This document shows, one piece after another, positions 43,706-54,768 of a stretch of 64,000 nucleotides of DNA. The notes below the pieces were generated by a model. The model was not told the origin of the DNA, did no database searches, and saw only the letters and a list, made by a program, of their open reading frames with translations. The stretch comes from Scalesia atractyloides (Eukaryota > Streptophyta > Magnoliopsida > Asterales > Asteraceae), in NCBI GenBank assembly GCA_947069175.1, contig CAMTDV010000022.1:37289476-37353475 (forward strand), given 5' to 3'. A program made the translations under genes and the position numbers. Position 1 is the stretch's first letter. Every line of letters begins with the position of its first letter.

Positions 43706-45379
43706 GATGTTGCTTGTTCTTCGATCTTTATTTCTAATGGCCTGCTTCAGACTATGAACTTCCAGCATGAAAACCGATCTGAGCTGTACCGAACCGAACT
43801 GAGTCAAACTCCCCTTAGATGCTGCTCATGATGGTTCGTTCTTCATACTTTCGAATCTTCAGATTTCTTCACGTGTCACAGTCAGGAGGTGCATCAGCAA
43901 ACTCCCCATTGAATATATCTTGTGGTGTTAAAAAGCGGTCAGATAAAAATTGATCTTCTTGATTCACAGCTTTCATTCATGTTGTGTCTTTACTCCTATA
44001 CTTGTTTTCTTTAAACTCGTTCTCTTTGCCTTTAGCTTGCTTGGATATTTTATCTGCACACACAACAAAGCTAAATGTGTAATGAGAACAACTGTAGGGA
44101 TTTAATCATCCTTAGGGAATTGTTATTAAAAAAATTCACGAAGGATTGATTTTAATCAAAATTTGCAAAAGACACACATGAGACCAGCTCTCATTCAACT
44201 ACCAACTGACAATACTTTAAGAGTTTTTAAGATTGTTTAATTTAAAATATTAAACTTCAAAGCTTGTCAACTTCGACCATTTATGAAGATGCAGTTGTTT
44301 TCTGGCTTATAATCAGGATGCTAGGTAGGATAGACTTGAGTTCCATCATCGGTTAATCAAAAATAAACTAGAAGCAAAATCTTTTTGGCTTTTATAAAAT
44401 ATATATTAAAACTCACCTAAATTCTTTTTGGTATTTTTCAAATTTTAAATGTAAGGACGGAAAGCAATAAATAAATAATTACAAACATTCTTTTTTGCAA
44501 ATTTCAAGGATAAGAGAATCATATTAATATACGATCTTGTCAAAACACACTTGTTGTTTGATTAGTTAGTATTTAAATAAGTATCCTATATCAATTATTG
44601 GTATTGCAGTCCACCTAAGCTCAACTTATCAGATATACTCGCGGTTAGGGGATACGATTAACGTATGATTTATACTTACCGACCAGTGTTCATCCACTTC
44701 ACGGCGCATTCCCGTATCAAGATATGCATGAGAGAAAATCTTACTGGTGAGTATACTGTTTATCATCTGTTTTGACGTATATGATGTGAGATACTCACTT
44801 ATTTTGATTGAAAATAAGCCATATGTGATTAAATCACTTATTGATGAGGAACTTGATTTTTAGATGCATGCAGGGCACAAGAGTAAGTCCGTGAATAGGT
44901 TAGTATCATCGTACCGACAAAGAGACGAACTTAGCCCCCGCATAAAGTTGTGATATTTTATCACTTATTTTTGGGTGAATGTGATATGTTTATCACTTAT
45001 TGATGGTCGTATGCAGTATTTACACGTATGTATGATATCACCTGTGCACACTTTAAAATGATTGTGAGCCTATCGATACATTGAATATAGAGCTACTTAT
45101 CATTTTCAATTTAAAGTTCAAAGAGGTTTTGACACACCACTAATTTACTATTATTTTCTCTTTTTCTTGCCAGGAAATTCATTTTTGTTTTTCTCATGTT
45201 TTTGTATTTTTTGGGTTGGAATTTACTCCCCTACAATGTAAAAAGTAAATTTTAATAGTGAAGTATATCTTTTTGGATTGTCTTTACGAAAAATATTCAC
45301 AAAAACGATTTTCCAATGTGGATTAACTCATGTTTTACCTCGATTCCATGTACCAAAATTAATTTTAATAAAAATGATT
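43706..45379 (-). other. 3' noncoding region of SIRE-3
   Basis: No ORF supported. Shares short stretches with 4142-5999 of SIRE-1, including the pattern of TTTTTGxATTTTT pyrimidine tracts near 45170-45220 compared with 5660-5700. Confidence 0.55.
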
Positions 45380-45520
45380 TATCAAAATTTTGAAGAAATG
45401 AGTTGGCACGTTGGTAATTGGTGTGGACCACAACAGCATTGATGAATCTCATATTGAAACCATCACGTGTGAGGTGATATTTGAGATCAATGTGTTTGGT
45501 CTGGAGTGCTGTACGAGATT
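45380..45520 (-). pseudogene. Copia RNase H C-terminal remnant
   Basis: On the minus strand one frame reads SRTALQTKHIDLKYHLTRD, then INAVVVHTNYQRANSF, the characteristic end of Copia RNase H (T-KHI-L-YH...RD, then a Q-A-F segment). There is no RT upstream. This confirms the Copia assignment and minus orientation of SIRE-3. Confidence 0.8.
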
Positions 45521-45576
45521 TTTAGAAACTTGGTAAAGCAACGTAAATATCAACAGAGATAGGAGAGATTAGAAAT

Positions 45577-45915
45577 TTAAAACCATAATCCTGCAATTTC
45601 TTCGTGCATGGCCAGGAATTTGTGAGCTCTCCCAACTGGATATCCACCCGGTGTGAATTTCAAGGTCGATTTTGCAGCTGCTTCATTTAACTGAGAAATC
45701 TCTTCACAGCAACAAGAACATAGACCTCCGGGTCCGACTGGTAAGAAGCAAGAAAGGATGAGGAGAAGCCTGTACACTTCATCCTTGAATGGTTCATTCA
45801 TGATGTTGTCCATATGTTTTTGCACCAGCAAAGGTCTTCGTCTTTCTCCTTGAGAAGTAGTGTGCGGTTGTTCAAACCATGCCAAGGCATCCGCACACCT
45901 AGTTGGTTTGTTCAA
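45577..45915 (-). CDS. Unidentified 112-aa ORF
   Basis: Not recognised. The frame opens at 45915, but reading continues upstream in the same frame to a stop near 45930, so the ATG may be internal. Composition is ordinary protein-like: WFEQPHTTSQGERRRPLLVQ, then NIMNEPFKDEVYRLLLILSC, a Cys-rich patch LCSCCCEE, and GGYPVGRAHKFLAMHEE near the end. It is not a retroelement domain I know and lies next to the truncated end of SIRE-3, so it could be an exon remnant of a host gene. It could equally be chance. Confidence 0.35.
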   Translation of the reverse strand: MNKPTRCADALAWFEQPHTTSQGERRRPLLVQKHMDNIMNEPFKDEVYRLLLILSCFLPVGPGGLCSCCCEEISQLNEAAAKSTLKFTPGGYPVGRAHKFLAMHEEIAGLWF

Positions 45916-47840
45916 ACAAACACTTTTTCTTCAATCACACCCATGGAGAAATGTACACTGCACGATCATCTTGTAGGCTTTGAGCTTCTTGTTAGTTAGA
46001 TTGTTGTTTAATCTTATTATTTAATAGCGGAGAAAAGTAGAAAAACAAGGGTGAGAAGATTCAAAGAATGATACTGTCTAAAAAGATTGCCGTTTGTTAG
46101 TATAGGAAGATTGTTCACTTAAAACTCATATTTATTGTTATTACCTTACTACTCTGGATTATGTCACATTTGTCTATTTGTAATTTAAGATTAGTCATTG
46201 TATTTATGTATTTCTTTTTGTAAAGAGTAGATTGCCGAAACCCTTCCAGTGGCTTGGACTGTATTGCATAAAATAAGTCACTTAGATGAAAAGGACGAAT
46301 ATGTCCAAATCTTAGGGATGATTTTGACAATTCAATATTTTGTAAATATAAAACTTAGGTGCTAGTAATACTATGCTATATGCTAATCAAACGTAACCCT
46401 TTTCATCTATGAATTTTACCCACGTTGATAAACACGGTATAAAGTTGTATTAAGATGCTATGGTGAATAGTAATAGTTTGTAATCTAATATAAATATAAA
46501 TATTCAAAGCGGTTGTTGGTTTGTTGCTGATCAATTTGTTTGTGCATTTAATAGCAGTTATGATCTAAACGTATGTGAAAGAAAGGTCGTATATTCTATG
46601 CTCATAAATAGTAGCGTAACGTGAGAGTACATGATATTTCAAAAGTGAAAGAAATAAAACAAAATAGGAATTAAAAAAATTTACAATATGAATGAGAGTT
46701 CACGTTTTACTACAAGTATAGATATTCATGCATATATGTTTAGATAGTTATTTATAAACGTTAAAATGGACTGAACTAATGAAAGTGAATCAACAAGTTT
46801 ACCCGGTTTAAGATTTATACATTCTAGTTTACATCTTAAGGTTTGAACAACCATTTGTGCCGAATGATTTGGAACTTGAAATTACAACTACTGCTATTAC
46901 TACTACCTTTTTGAATATACAAAGTATACTATTTATGGACCATTCCGACCAATCCAAACAACCAATTGGTTTAATTTACAGTTTTTCGAAATCATAATTC
47001 TACATGGATTATACACCCTGAGATCTTGTTTTGAATTCGATACAACTTTTGTCATGTCAATTGATTCTATGTGTCGATAACTTTATATGACTCGCATAGG
47101 GGTGTCAAAATAAAATTTTTATAAGCCTCATACAGGGCTTATACGATACTCTATACGACCAGTATAATGTTATATGGGTTGTACATAGGGGCAAAAAAAT
47201 TAAGACTATTGATCCAACGTAAGATTCCTTGATTCGTGTCCGAGTTATTTGATTCGACGTAATATTCCTCGTTATGTATGCGCGCCAACTATTTGATGGA
47301 CGTTATTTCCTCAATTTGCGTGTTAATTATTTGACAAGACAAAATATTCCGTCAAAACTTACTCTATAAACTACTATGATCTTCTTCATTTTTCATTCAA
47401 CTTTTATTCATATCCTTTAAATTATCTCTATATTCAACTTGTATTACACTAACAATGTCGTTTTAGGGCGACAATTATTATTTGGAAGATGACTCAACTA
47501 GCGAGTCGGATCATGCGACGTATGAATTGAATCAAGATAACAATCCGGGGTCGTTTGATTTAATAAGATGTCTGATTTAAGTCTTGAGTCTGATGCCAGT
47601 AAGGATTAGTGGGCTTATGGTGACTATCGGGATAATTAACCTAATGAAAATCCTAAGGATTTTGGATTTGGTAACTATCATGGTAATGGATCACCGTTGT
47701 CCGGTAGTGGACCCCCATCCGAGGGCCAAGTGATGACGAACCTAGTGTGTTTCAGATGACCAGGTATAACATTTATTTATACTATAATTTACCATACACT
47801 TAATAGAATTTTTTTATAACCACAAAGTGTTTTTAAGAGA
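45916..47840. other. Stretch with no recognised feature
   Basis: About 1.9 kb of AT-rich DNA. Short ORFs on both strands have no recognisable similarity. From about 47460 the plus strand reads an acidic stretch (YYLEDDSTSESDHATYEL) that may be the degraded N-terminus of the transposase that follows. Confidence 0.5.
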
Positions 47841-49693
47841 TTCGATAGCATGGATGATTTGGTGAGCTGGTGTAAAGCAGACAGACGCGACAAAAGATAC
47901 GCCATAGTTACCCAACAAACGAAGAACGAGGACAATAGCCATGAGAAAATATAAATATGGCTTATATGCGATTGTGGTGACGAACATAGGCATACAACCA
48001 CGGTTACACGTTGGGGAACAAAAAAAACCGGGTGCGAGTTCCAACTAATTGGGGCAGTTAGAAAGAAGATAGTAGCTTAGACTCTAAAGGTTGCACATGC
48101 TAAGCATTACCATGAACTTTTTGTATCCTGAGGGACATCCATTCCTAATGAGGCTGACCCTAGAGGAAGAGAGGACGGTGGAGAAGCTCACACCTCATAA
48201 CATGCCCTCACAAGACATTTTCGACCATTAGGAACTAGAACCCCGAAAATGTGTTCACAAGAAGTACCATATGCAATGCGCGAGCGAAATTGGGTCAAAG
48301 GAACCAAGTCAGCGACACTCCAATGCGGATTCTTTTCAATCGGTTGAACAAAGGTGGATGTGTTTACTTTCTCTGACAGGTGAAAAGGATGATAGGCTAC
48401 AAGATGTTTTCTTTATCCACACGATAACACACAATTTGTTGTGTGCTTTCCCGCATGTGTTGCTGATATACACTAGGTACACGACAAATCAATACAAATT
48501 GCTACCTGTTCAGATTATTGGTTTCACGCTGACATACCTCTTGTTTTGCATTGCCCATGTGTACATAACCAAAGAACAAGAGGACATCTTTACGTGGATG
48601 TTAGAGAAGTTGAAAGATTCGTTGGACAATGGTATGTAGGCCCGTTTTATAGTAATCGACATAGACCTTGCCCTTGTAGATTCCTAGTGTAGGATCTCTA
48701 AACTTTACGCACGGTGTTTTGACGGAAGTTTGGACATATAACACAATTTCGGCAGCATAATGTTTAGTCAACCCAGAGTTTATTAGCTACCGAAAGAGTT
48801 TACATCGTTTAAGTTCCATGAGTGATCAAGTGATCGAACTCCACAAATGTCAAACTTATGACACTTGTGCGGATGGCTGTTCTATTTATAGACAAACTAC
48901 CAACATACACTACTGGCGTATCACTGATATGCACACACCACTCATGCGCCACATATAATGTCTTATGCTCTTATTCACACTCTAATTAACAATATTCAAC
49001 ACACGCTCTATCTATCTTATTCGCACAATATCGGACACACAAAATGCACCAACATCCTTGATGAACACCTGTGCATGCGTATTTTTGAATGCTATTCATT
49101 CACTATGCAGGTGACATATACAAGAGAATATCGCTAAACGTTTCAAGCCAAGCTTTAAAGCTGCAGATGGATGGGAGAAGTTTCTATACGGGTGACTACG
49201 ACATAGACTGTCAGACAAAAAACATGATGGTGAGTTTCCTACTAATTCTCATATTAATTATACTTATTTGAATAACAACCATAATTATATTTATTTTCAG
49301 CTATTACTGGTTATATGTATACTACTTGGTTTGAATAAAAAGTCAAGGGTTTATGTCATACAAGACTCATCAGCATCTCAACTTTGGTCAGCGTACAACC
49401 AACAAGGTAGAGAGCCAGCACGAGCTTTTGAGAAAACACTTAAAAAAAACAAATACTACGTTGGATAAAGTTGTACTATATGTCGAGCAGGTCTTAGAAA
49501 ATCAACGATTAGAGATAAGACGAAGTATTAAGAAAAGCATAAGTCGTACCATGGATCACCACAAGATACGAATATTTGATTTCTTATGAAAGAAGGTTTC
49601 ACACGCATGTATGGATCTATTAGCTAATGAAATGAATAACATAAAGAGGTTAAAAGATGCTAATGGTATATGCGACATCAAGAAGTTGCAAGA
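47841..49693 (+). pseudogene. Mutator-like (MULE, FAR1-type) transposase
   Basis: Relic of a Mutator-like transposase. The N-terminal FAR1/MuDR zinc domain is read at 47841-48080 (FDSMDDLVSWCKADRR, then CDCGDEHRH and KTGCEFQLIGAVRK, with the CxC...C pattern partly kept). The core starts near 48170 (MRLTLEEERTVEKLTPHNMP). The segment 48380-48640 reads FPHVLLIYTRYTTNQYKL, where the first catalytic aspartate of the usual LLxDxTYKTN is replaced by tyrosine, and KEQEDIFTWMLEKL. An LTR-like insert occupies 48688-49054. The C-terminal part has FGQRTTNKVESQHELLRKHL at 49380-49440 and ends near IKKLQ where a Gypsy LTR enters at 49694. Stops and frame changes occur throughout; the SWIM finger is not in the window. 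Confidence 0.8.
48688..49054 (-). repeat. Probable solo Copia LTR inside the MULE
   Basis: Minus strand TGTTGGTGCATTTTGTG to GAGATCCTACA, 367 bp, TG...CA ends, starting much like the SIRE-3 LTR (TGTTGATGCACTTTTATG). Flanks TCCTAG and TCCTTG suggest a diverged target duplication. No internal sequence. Confidence 0.55.
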
Positions 49694-49961
49694 TGTAACA
49701 CCCCAATCACATGGAACTCACGGCGGAAATCTCAAAGAGTCACGTTACATGATAGTTCACAACACATGGCACTAAAATTTCATTATATTGATTTATCGAA
49801 TTACATTGTTCTCATACACAAAACATAACATTGCAAATAGTTCTTTTTAATTTAAAGTAACTAAGGCCCAAGTTTATCCCCTATGTGATGCATACTTGAA
49901 TAGCATTATGAATTTGTACCTGAGACATATGTGAAAATAAAGGGTGAGTAACATAGGTTTT
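49694..49961 (-). repeat. Gypsy LTR fragment
   Basis: Plus strand starts TGTAACACCCCAATCAC directly after MULE coding sequence, the usual inner-end appearance of a minus-strand Gypsy LTR. It is cut after 268 bp by the Copia LTR at 49962. Confidence 0.6.
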
Positions 49962-50318
49962 TGTTGGGCCCTTGAAGGTTTATACATTATTACATAGATT
50001 ATTATAATGGGTTTTAGTGTTTGTTTGTACTTGGGCTAGTTAGAATGGGCTTGGGTATGGCGTAGGTAGGCTTGGGTATAGGAGAATATTCGGCTTTGCT
50101 CCCTATAAATACATGTGTTAACTAAATGGTTTAGGTTATTGATTATTGTTTTGCTGCAGAACTTGTATCAGACCATTTGTGTATGCAAGTTTAGTTATTA
50201 TCAACATCTTCTTGTTCATCTTTCTTCTTATTCAGTAATCAAGGTTTAGTAGTTTGATTCCGCCAAACAATTAAGCTAGGTGTAATGTCATTGTAGTGAT
50301 CCATATTCGGGACTTGCA
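49962..50318 (+). repeat. 5' LTR of a Copia element
   Basis: TGTTGGGCCCTTGAAGG to GGGACTTGCA, 357 bp. TATA box at 50102-50112 (CCTATAAATAC). Directly followed by the primer site. Confidence 0.8.
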
Positions 50319-50320
50319 AT

Positions 50321-50333
50321 TGGTATCAGAGCC
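50321..50333 (+). promoter_or_regulatory. Primer binding site, Copia element
   Basis: TGGTATCAGAGCC two bases after the LTR. Confidence 0.9.
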
Positions 50334-51049
50334 TGTTGAGCTTATTTCTAGGCTCAGATTGATATCGCGCTGATGCTGAAAAGATTTCTGAAGTTTCTGT
50401 GCAGCTGCTATTGAAGATTGTTGTTGAAGACTAGCTTTTTTTGAAAAGAAAAAACTATTGAAGATTGTTGTTGATTTCAAAAAGAAACTATTGCAGATTG
50501 TTGTTGATTTTGAAAACTTGTTGAAGCTCTGCTACTGCTCTTCGGAAAAGTCGTTGAAGATTGCCCCTGTTTTGCTTGGAAGATTTTGGAAAAACTGTTT
50601 ACAGATTTGTCAGAATTACTGTTTCCAATCATAACAAATTTGGAGATCAGATTATTTTCGAATATATCAGAATCCTTGATATTTCGGAAGTTTGTTATTA
50701 TCTCAAAAGATTTTGTTTTGTAGATTTTCAAACACGAGTTTTCGGCTTTTCTTTTGAAATTCACATTTCGAACAAGTTTTCGAATAGACAATAAAGCCTT
50801 TCGAAAAGTTACTGTCTCGAATTACGCTGGAAGGGTTTTCGAGTTTTGAAGGATTTCGTGTTTCTAAGGGTTTGAGTTGATTATTTGAGTCTACTATTCT
50901 GAAAATTTACTATTTGAACAACTACATAGTTTTCGAAACTGCTAGAGGATTTCGAATTGTTGGACTTATTTCAGATTTCTACTGTTTCGAAATTACTGGA
51001 CTGTTGATCAAAATTTAATTTACCTTAAACTTATTTGGTAATTTTAAAA
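50334..51049 (+). other. Copia leader
   Basis: 716 bp between PBS and gag with a three-fold imperfect repeat of ATTGAAGATTGTTGTTGA around 50410-50525 and Phe-coding-like TTTCGAA phrases. No supported ORF on either strand. Confidence 0.55.
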
Positions 51050-51115
51050 ATGATGAACATGAATGGCCTTATGATTGCAACGGATTTGACCGATGATACC
51101 CTTGCTGGTATTCAA
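51050..51115 (+). pseudogene. Copia gag, first 22 codons
   Basis: ATG at 51050 opens MNGLMIATDLTDDTLAGI (from the fourth codon) and runs straight into TR-GAG I. The remainder should lie to the right of the nested elements, beyond the window. TTCAA (51111-51115) is the expected target duplication. Confidence 0.6.
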
Positions 51116-51298
51116 TGTAACATCCGTCAAAAACCGGATTAACCAAACCCGCTTCGTTTATTAACCGAACAACCAGTCAAAAATTTCGTTGCATATTTTA
51201 TGCTTAAATTAATTTTAAGCGATACATAATTAATAAGTATATTAGAATATAAAAGTTATATTTGAAAAAGTATTAAAAATAGTGATTTAAAAATAAAA

Positions 51299-51382
51299 TG
51301 CTGAAGCCGGGACTCGAACCCGGGTCAGCCGAGAGTCAGCAAAGCCTTAACACACATCCCTCCAACCGCTCCGCCACTTGTG
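51299..51382 (-). other. tRNA-like module T1 (antisense), TR-GAG I LTR
   Basis: Minus strand: GGCGGAGCGG box A and GGTTCGAGTCC box B at a spacing expected of a class II (Leu/Ser) tRNA, with a perfect 5-bp T stem CCGGG/CCCGG around TTCGAGT. Confidence 0.75.
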
Positions 51383-52349
51383 TTTCTTGTTGATTATTTG
51401 AAACAAATAATACATAAAATAAAGTTGGAAATCAAACCCAGTCACTCTCGCCGGAAATCCCGACAAATTCGTCAAATGTTGCCGTTTCTTTTGGTTATAA
51501 CGCTTACATTAACAGCCATATCGGTTATAACCGAAACAAAACCATCAATTTCATTCATTACCATAATTCCCATTGAAACCGAAAATAAAATTCAAATTCG
51601 GGATTTATCATTGTTCATCAGTTAAACTCACGAATCTATCCAACTACACTCTCCATTTTTGCTCAGAAAATTTCACCGCAAGTCGCCGGAATTCTCTGTA
51701 AATTAACCGAAATCTTCGCCGTTAAACCGAGTTCAATCCATCTTTTCTTCTTACCCAAAAATAAGATCATAGAACTCATACTGACATCACTCCCACTCAC
51801 CTTAAACCTCTGAAGAATCTCTGTCGCAAGAAATTTCACTCGTCGGAATTCTCTGCAAGTCGCCGGAAAACCGGGACTTTCATCTACACGGTAATTACCT
51901 CGATTTTTCTGTTTCATTCCATTATTGGACAAATTCTAATAACAATCCCTCACCCAGAATCTATTCCAGACGACATTGCCGGATTTCCTGTTTTCACCGG
52001 AAAATTTATGAAATTCCAGAAACTTGCTGTTAAACGGTATGATCATTTTTAACCTACTGATAATCGTTACTCAGTAGTTCAATTTCACATCTAATCCCTC
52101 CAAACTGTTAATTGATTCTAACAGCCGAAGGTCACCAAAACAGAGCCGACGATCTTCGCCGGATTTTCTGAAGAAGACGATCTGTTCGGTACTTTCTTTC
52201 CCCAAACTCTTCGGTTTGATACTTTTCAATTGTTCATCTCATTCATTAACCGAATTAATCAAGTAAGTTAGTTAACCGATGTCTGTGTTTTGAACGAAGA
52301 AGACGAAGTTGTGTATGTTATAAGACTAATTAAAATCGATAATATGAAC

Positions 52350-52428
52350 GGGTTAGACACACAGTCCAGCGGTGGACTGTGTGCAAACAATATGCACACG
52401 ACGCGAGTTCGATTCCTATCACAACCAT
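52350..52428 (+). other. tRNA-like module T2, TR-GAG I LTR
   Basis: GGGTTAGACAC leader, 10-bp hairpin CACACAGTCC/GGACTGTGTG with loop AGCGGT, box B AGTTCGATTCC, 44 nt from box A. Confidence 0.75.
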
Positions 52429-52517
52429 AACCGCTGTAATAAAAATGTTTTTTTTAGAAACCGAACCGGGTTAACTCAGTAATATGTTAAGTATAATAAA
52501 AACTAGAATATTTACCA

Positions 52518-52596
52518 AGTTAGACACACAGTCCAGCGGTGGACTGTGTGCCAAACTAAACCACAGGTCCCGGGTTCGAGACCTGTGGCGAGCACC
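52518..52596 (+). other. tRNA-like module T3, TR-GAG I LTR
   Basis: Same D-arm hairpin as T2, box B GGTTCGAGAC at 44 nt. A second, perfect 9-bp hairpin CCACAGGTC/GACCTGTGG (52561-52588) encloses box B. Confidence 0.75.
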
Positions 52597-52684
52597 GAGT
52601 CGATACATTAAATCGTTTTTAAAATAAGTGATTTTCGGATTAATTTAATTAGTATATAAATATAATTAAAAACATAAATATTTC

Positions 52685-52763
52685 GGGTTAGACACGTAGC
52701 TCAGTTGGTAGAGCTGCGTGCACGCATACGGGAGGTCTCGGGTTTGAGTCTCACCCAGCGCAC
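52685..52763 (+). other. tRNA-like module T4, TR-GAG I LTR
   Basis: Perfect box A TAGCTCAGTTGG in a 9-bp arm with one G-T pair; box B GGTTTGAGTC at 44 nt. Starts 167 bp after T3. Confidence 0.8.
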
Positions 52764-53239
52764 ACATATAACCGACCGAACCGGTCAACAAGTCAACGGT
52801 CAAAAAGTCAACATTTTATTATTATTTTTATTTATTTATTTTATTTAAAAATCAATTAAAAATAATTAAAAATAACATTTTTAAAGTTAGAAAATAGCCT
52901 AAAACTCACAAAAATATATCCAAAAATCATATTAAAGTTGTTAATAAAATCCATTTATTTACCTTACTTTTCGTTATTAATTAGGTTAGTTTTTCCTCGT
53001 CGATCAATCCTCTAAACTCGTGCGCTTTCAACATCATCAACCGAATGCACCCACTGTGAGTGAATCTTTACAAATTCCCCGTTTTAATCACGTTTTTGGG
53101 GTGTATCATGTGTCTTACTATTTATTATATTTAAATCAATGTGCATACATCATATCATGAATAAATGTGTATTCAGCTTGTATAAACTGTTTGTGTGGTT
53201 ATTGTTTAGATTTAATTTATTATTTTCAGTACATGCAAT

Positions 53240-53423
53240 TTCATAGGCCGCCGCTCCCCATTACATTATGAGCGTTGAGCAGTTCCCCATTACATTATGA
53301 GCGTGAACCTGGCGTGCCAACATACGATCGGCTCCGTTTGATTGAGCCTTGATCGCACAGACATTTATCATTTTCAGTACATGCAATATGATCGGCTCCG
53401 TTTGATTGAGCCTTGATCGCACA
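53240..53423 (+). repeat. Duplicated LTR motifs with GATCGGCTC hairpin
   Basis: CCCCATTACATTATGAGCGT occurs twice, and GATCGGCTCC...GAGCCTTGATCG occurs twice (53326-53355, 53390-53419). Each of the latter can fold with GGCTC/GAGCC and outer GATC arms. The chromovirus LTRs have a single copy. Confidence 0.75.
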
Positions 53424-53926
53424 GTTTCATTCATATTATATATTCATGCAAGTTGATATGTTATTGTATGCTATTGGTTTGTTAATGTATGTTATTGTTT
53501 GTTGTTGTTTGATATCGTATGCTATTGGTTTGTTATTGTATGCTATTTGTTGTTATTGTATGTTTATTTACGTTTGTTCATATATGAATATTGCACAATT
53601 TTTCTATATTAAATACAACAAGAAATAAATAATAAATGTTTTCTAACAAGGTTCACTCGCCAACTTTTTGTTGATCCAAAAACCATTTTTACATATGATA
53701 CAGGTGAACAGGATGAAGCAAGGAAAACATAGGAAATTGCCTTAGAAGAAAAATAATGAAGTTTAGAAGGATGAATAGAACATGTTGTATTTGTTTGATA
53801 TGATTGTATGATCTCTTTTAAATTGAAATAATAAATATGAAACATTATAATAAATGTCATGAGCTTTGATGATAACCCAATCATGCCCCGATCACCTTTT
53901 CCGCTGCGGGTCGGGGTGTGACTGAT

Positions 53927-53938
53927 TGGTATCAGAGC
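53927..53938 (+). promoter_or_regulatory. Primer binding site, TR-GAG I
   Basis: TGGTATCAGAGC after the LTR end. Confidence 0.9.
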
Positions 53939-54768
53939 TTTTGACTATAGGGATATAGGATAGGTTATTAGACTCTTAGAGTCTATACTATAGTTGACTA
54001 GATTTTAATTGTTTATGTGGTTACATGCAAACTTATGTTATTTATTTGTTTCATATTTATTACATACACAAATGCATGCAAACATTTCCAATATTACATT
54101 TTGTGATACATAGTGAATTATACTTGCAGTCAAACATACATACTTACATACATATTCATCATACATGTTACAATATTCACATATTCAAATCATCTTCATA
54201 CTTCCGTTATTCAAGATTTTGTCGCATTTTTCATTTTTCAAATCTCATCAAAGTGAGTTCTGCGACGGGCATGTAGTAACTGTAAGGGTACAAGTACCGG
54301 TAGTCGGAACGTCCTGTCTAGGTTGGCATTCGTATAAATCCAATATAACGGACCAGTTTGCCTACCTGGGGACTAACGATGAGAGTACGAATGACCTATT
54401 AGGCCAAAGCATGCCACACCAAACGTCGTTCGAACTAACCCCACTTTGAGGTGTCACTGTGTCCACACCTGGATACATTCCGAATATCATACGTTACATA
54501 CATATTTCTTGATTTTCTCCGGGTTTTAGTGTACGTAACCAGGCAAACACATGCGAACCATATGAAAAACCCGGTAATCATGGGGGCCCACATGATTACG
54601 AAGGTGAAGTATGGCGGCATGCAAGGCCCAATTACGATCAAAGCCCAAGACATCCTATGGATGTAGTAGATTTATTATGCTATGTTTATTTTATGAATGT
54701 TCATTCCTAAATCCGACACATGATCCCAAAAACATCCAACTCATACTCTTCATATGTATTCCTTGTAG
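53939..54768 (+). other. Leader of TR-GAG I
   Basis: 830 bp without a supported ORF. The part 54258-54768 is conserved nearly base for base in TR-GAG II (59925-60425) but is absent from the chromovirus copy. Confidence 0.6.

Larger units (their letters stand above)
43056..45530 (-). mobile_element. SIRE-type Copia element SIRE-3, 3' part
   Basis: Minus-strand 3' LTR (43056-43693), polypurine tract, about 1.7 kb of 3' noncoding DNA and the end of RNase H (45380-45520). Sequence upstream of RNase H is absent: the element is truncated at about 45530. Confidence 0.8.
51116..53923 (+). repeat. 5' LTR of TR-GAG I
   Basis: TGTAACATCCGTC to GGGGTGTGACT, 2808 bp. Carries modules T1-T4. It differs from LTR 56696-59580 at several percent by eye, including indels, so the two belong to different insertions. 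Confidence 0.9.

Noticed and set aside
54025..54449. ORFs in the TR-GAG leaders (also 59682-60110) as genes
   Set aside because: Conserved between the two copies only because the leaders are nearly identical; no domain, and the frames do not connect to gag.
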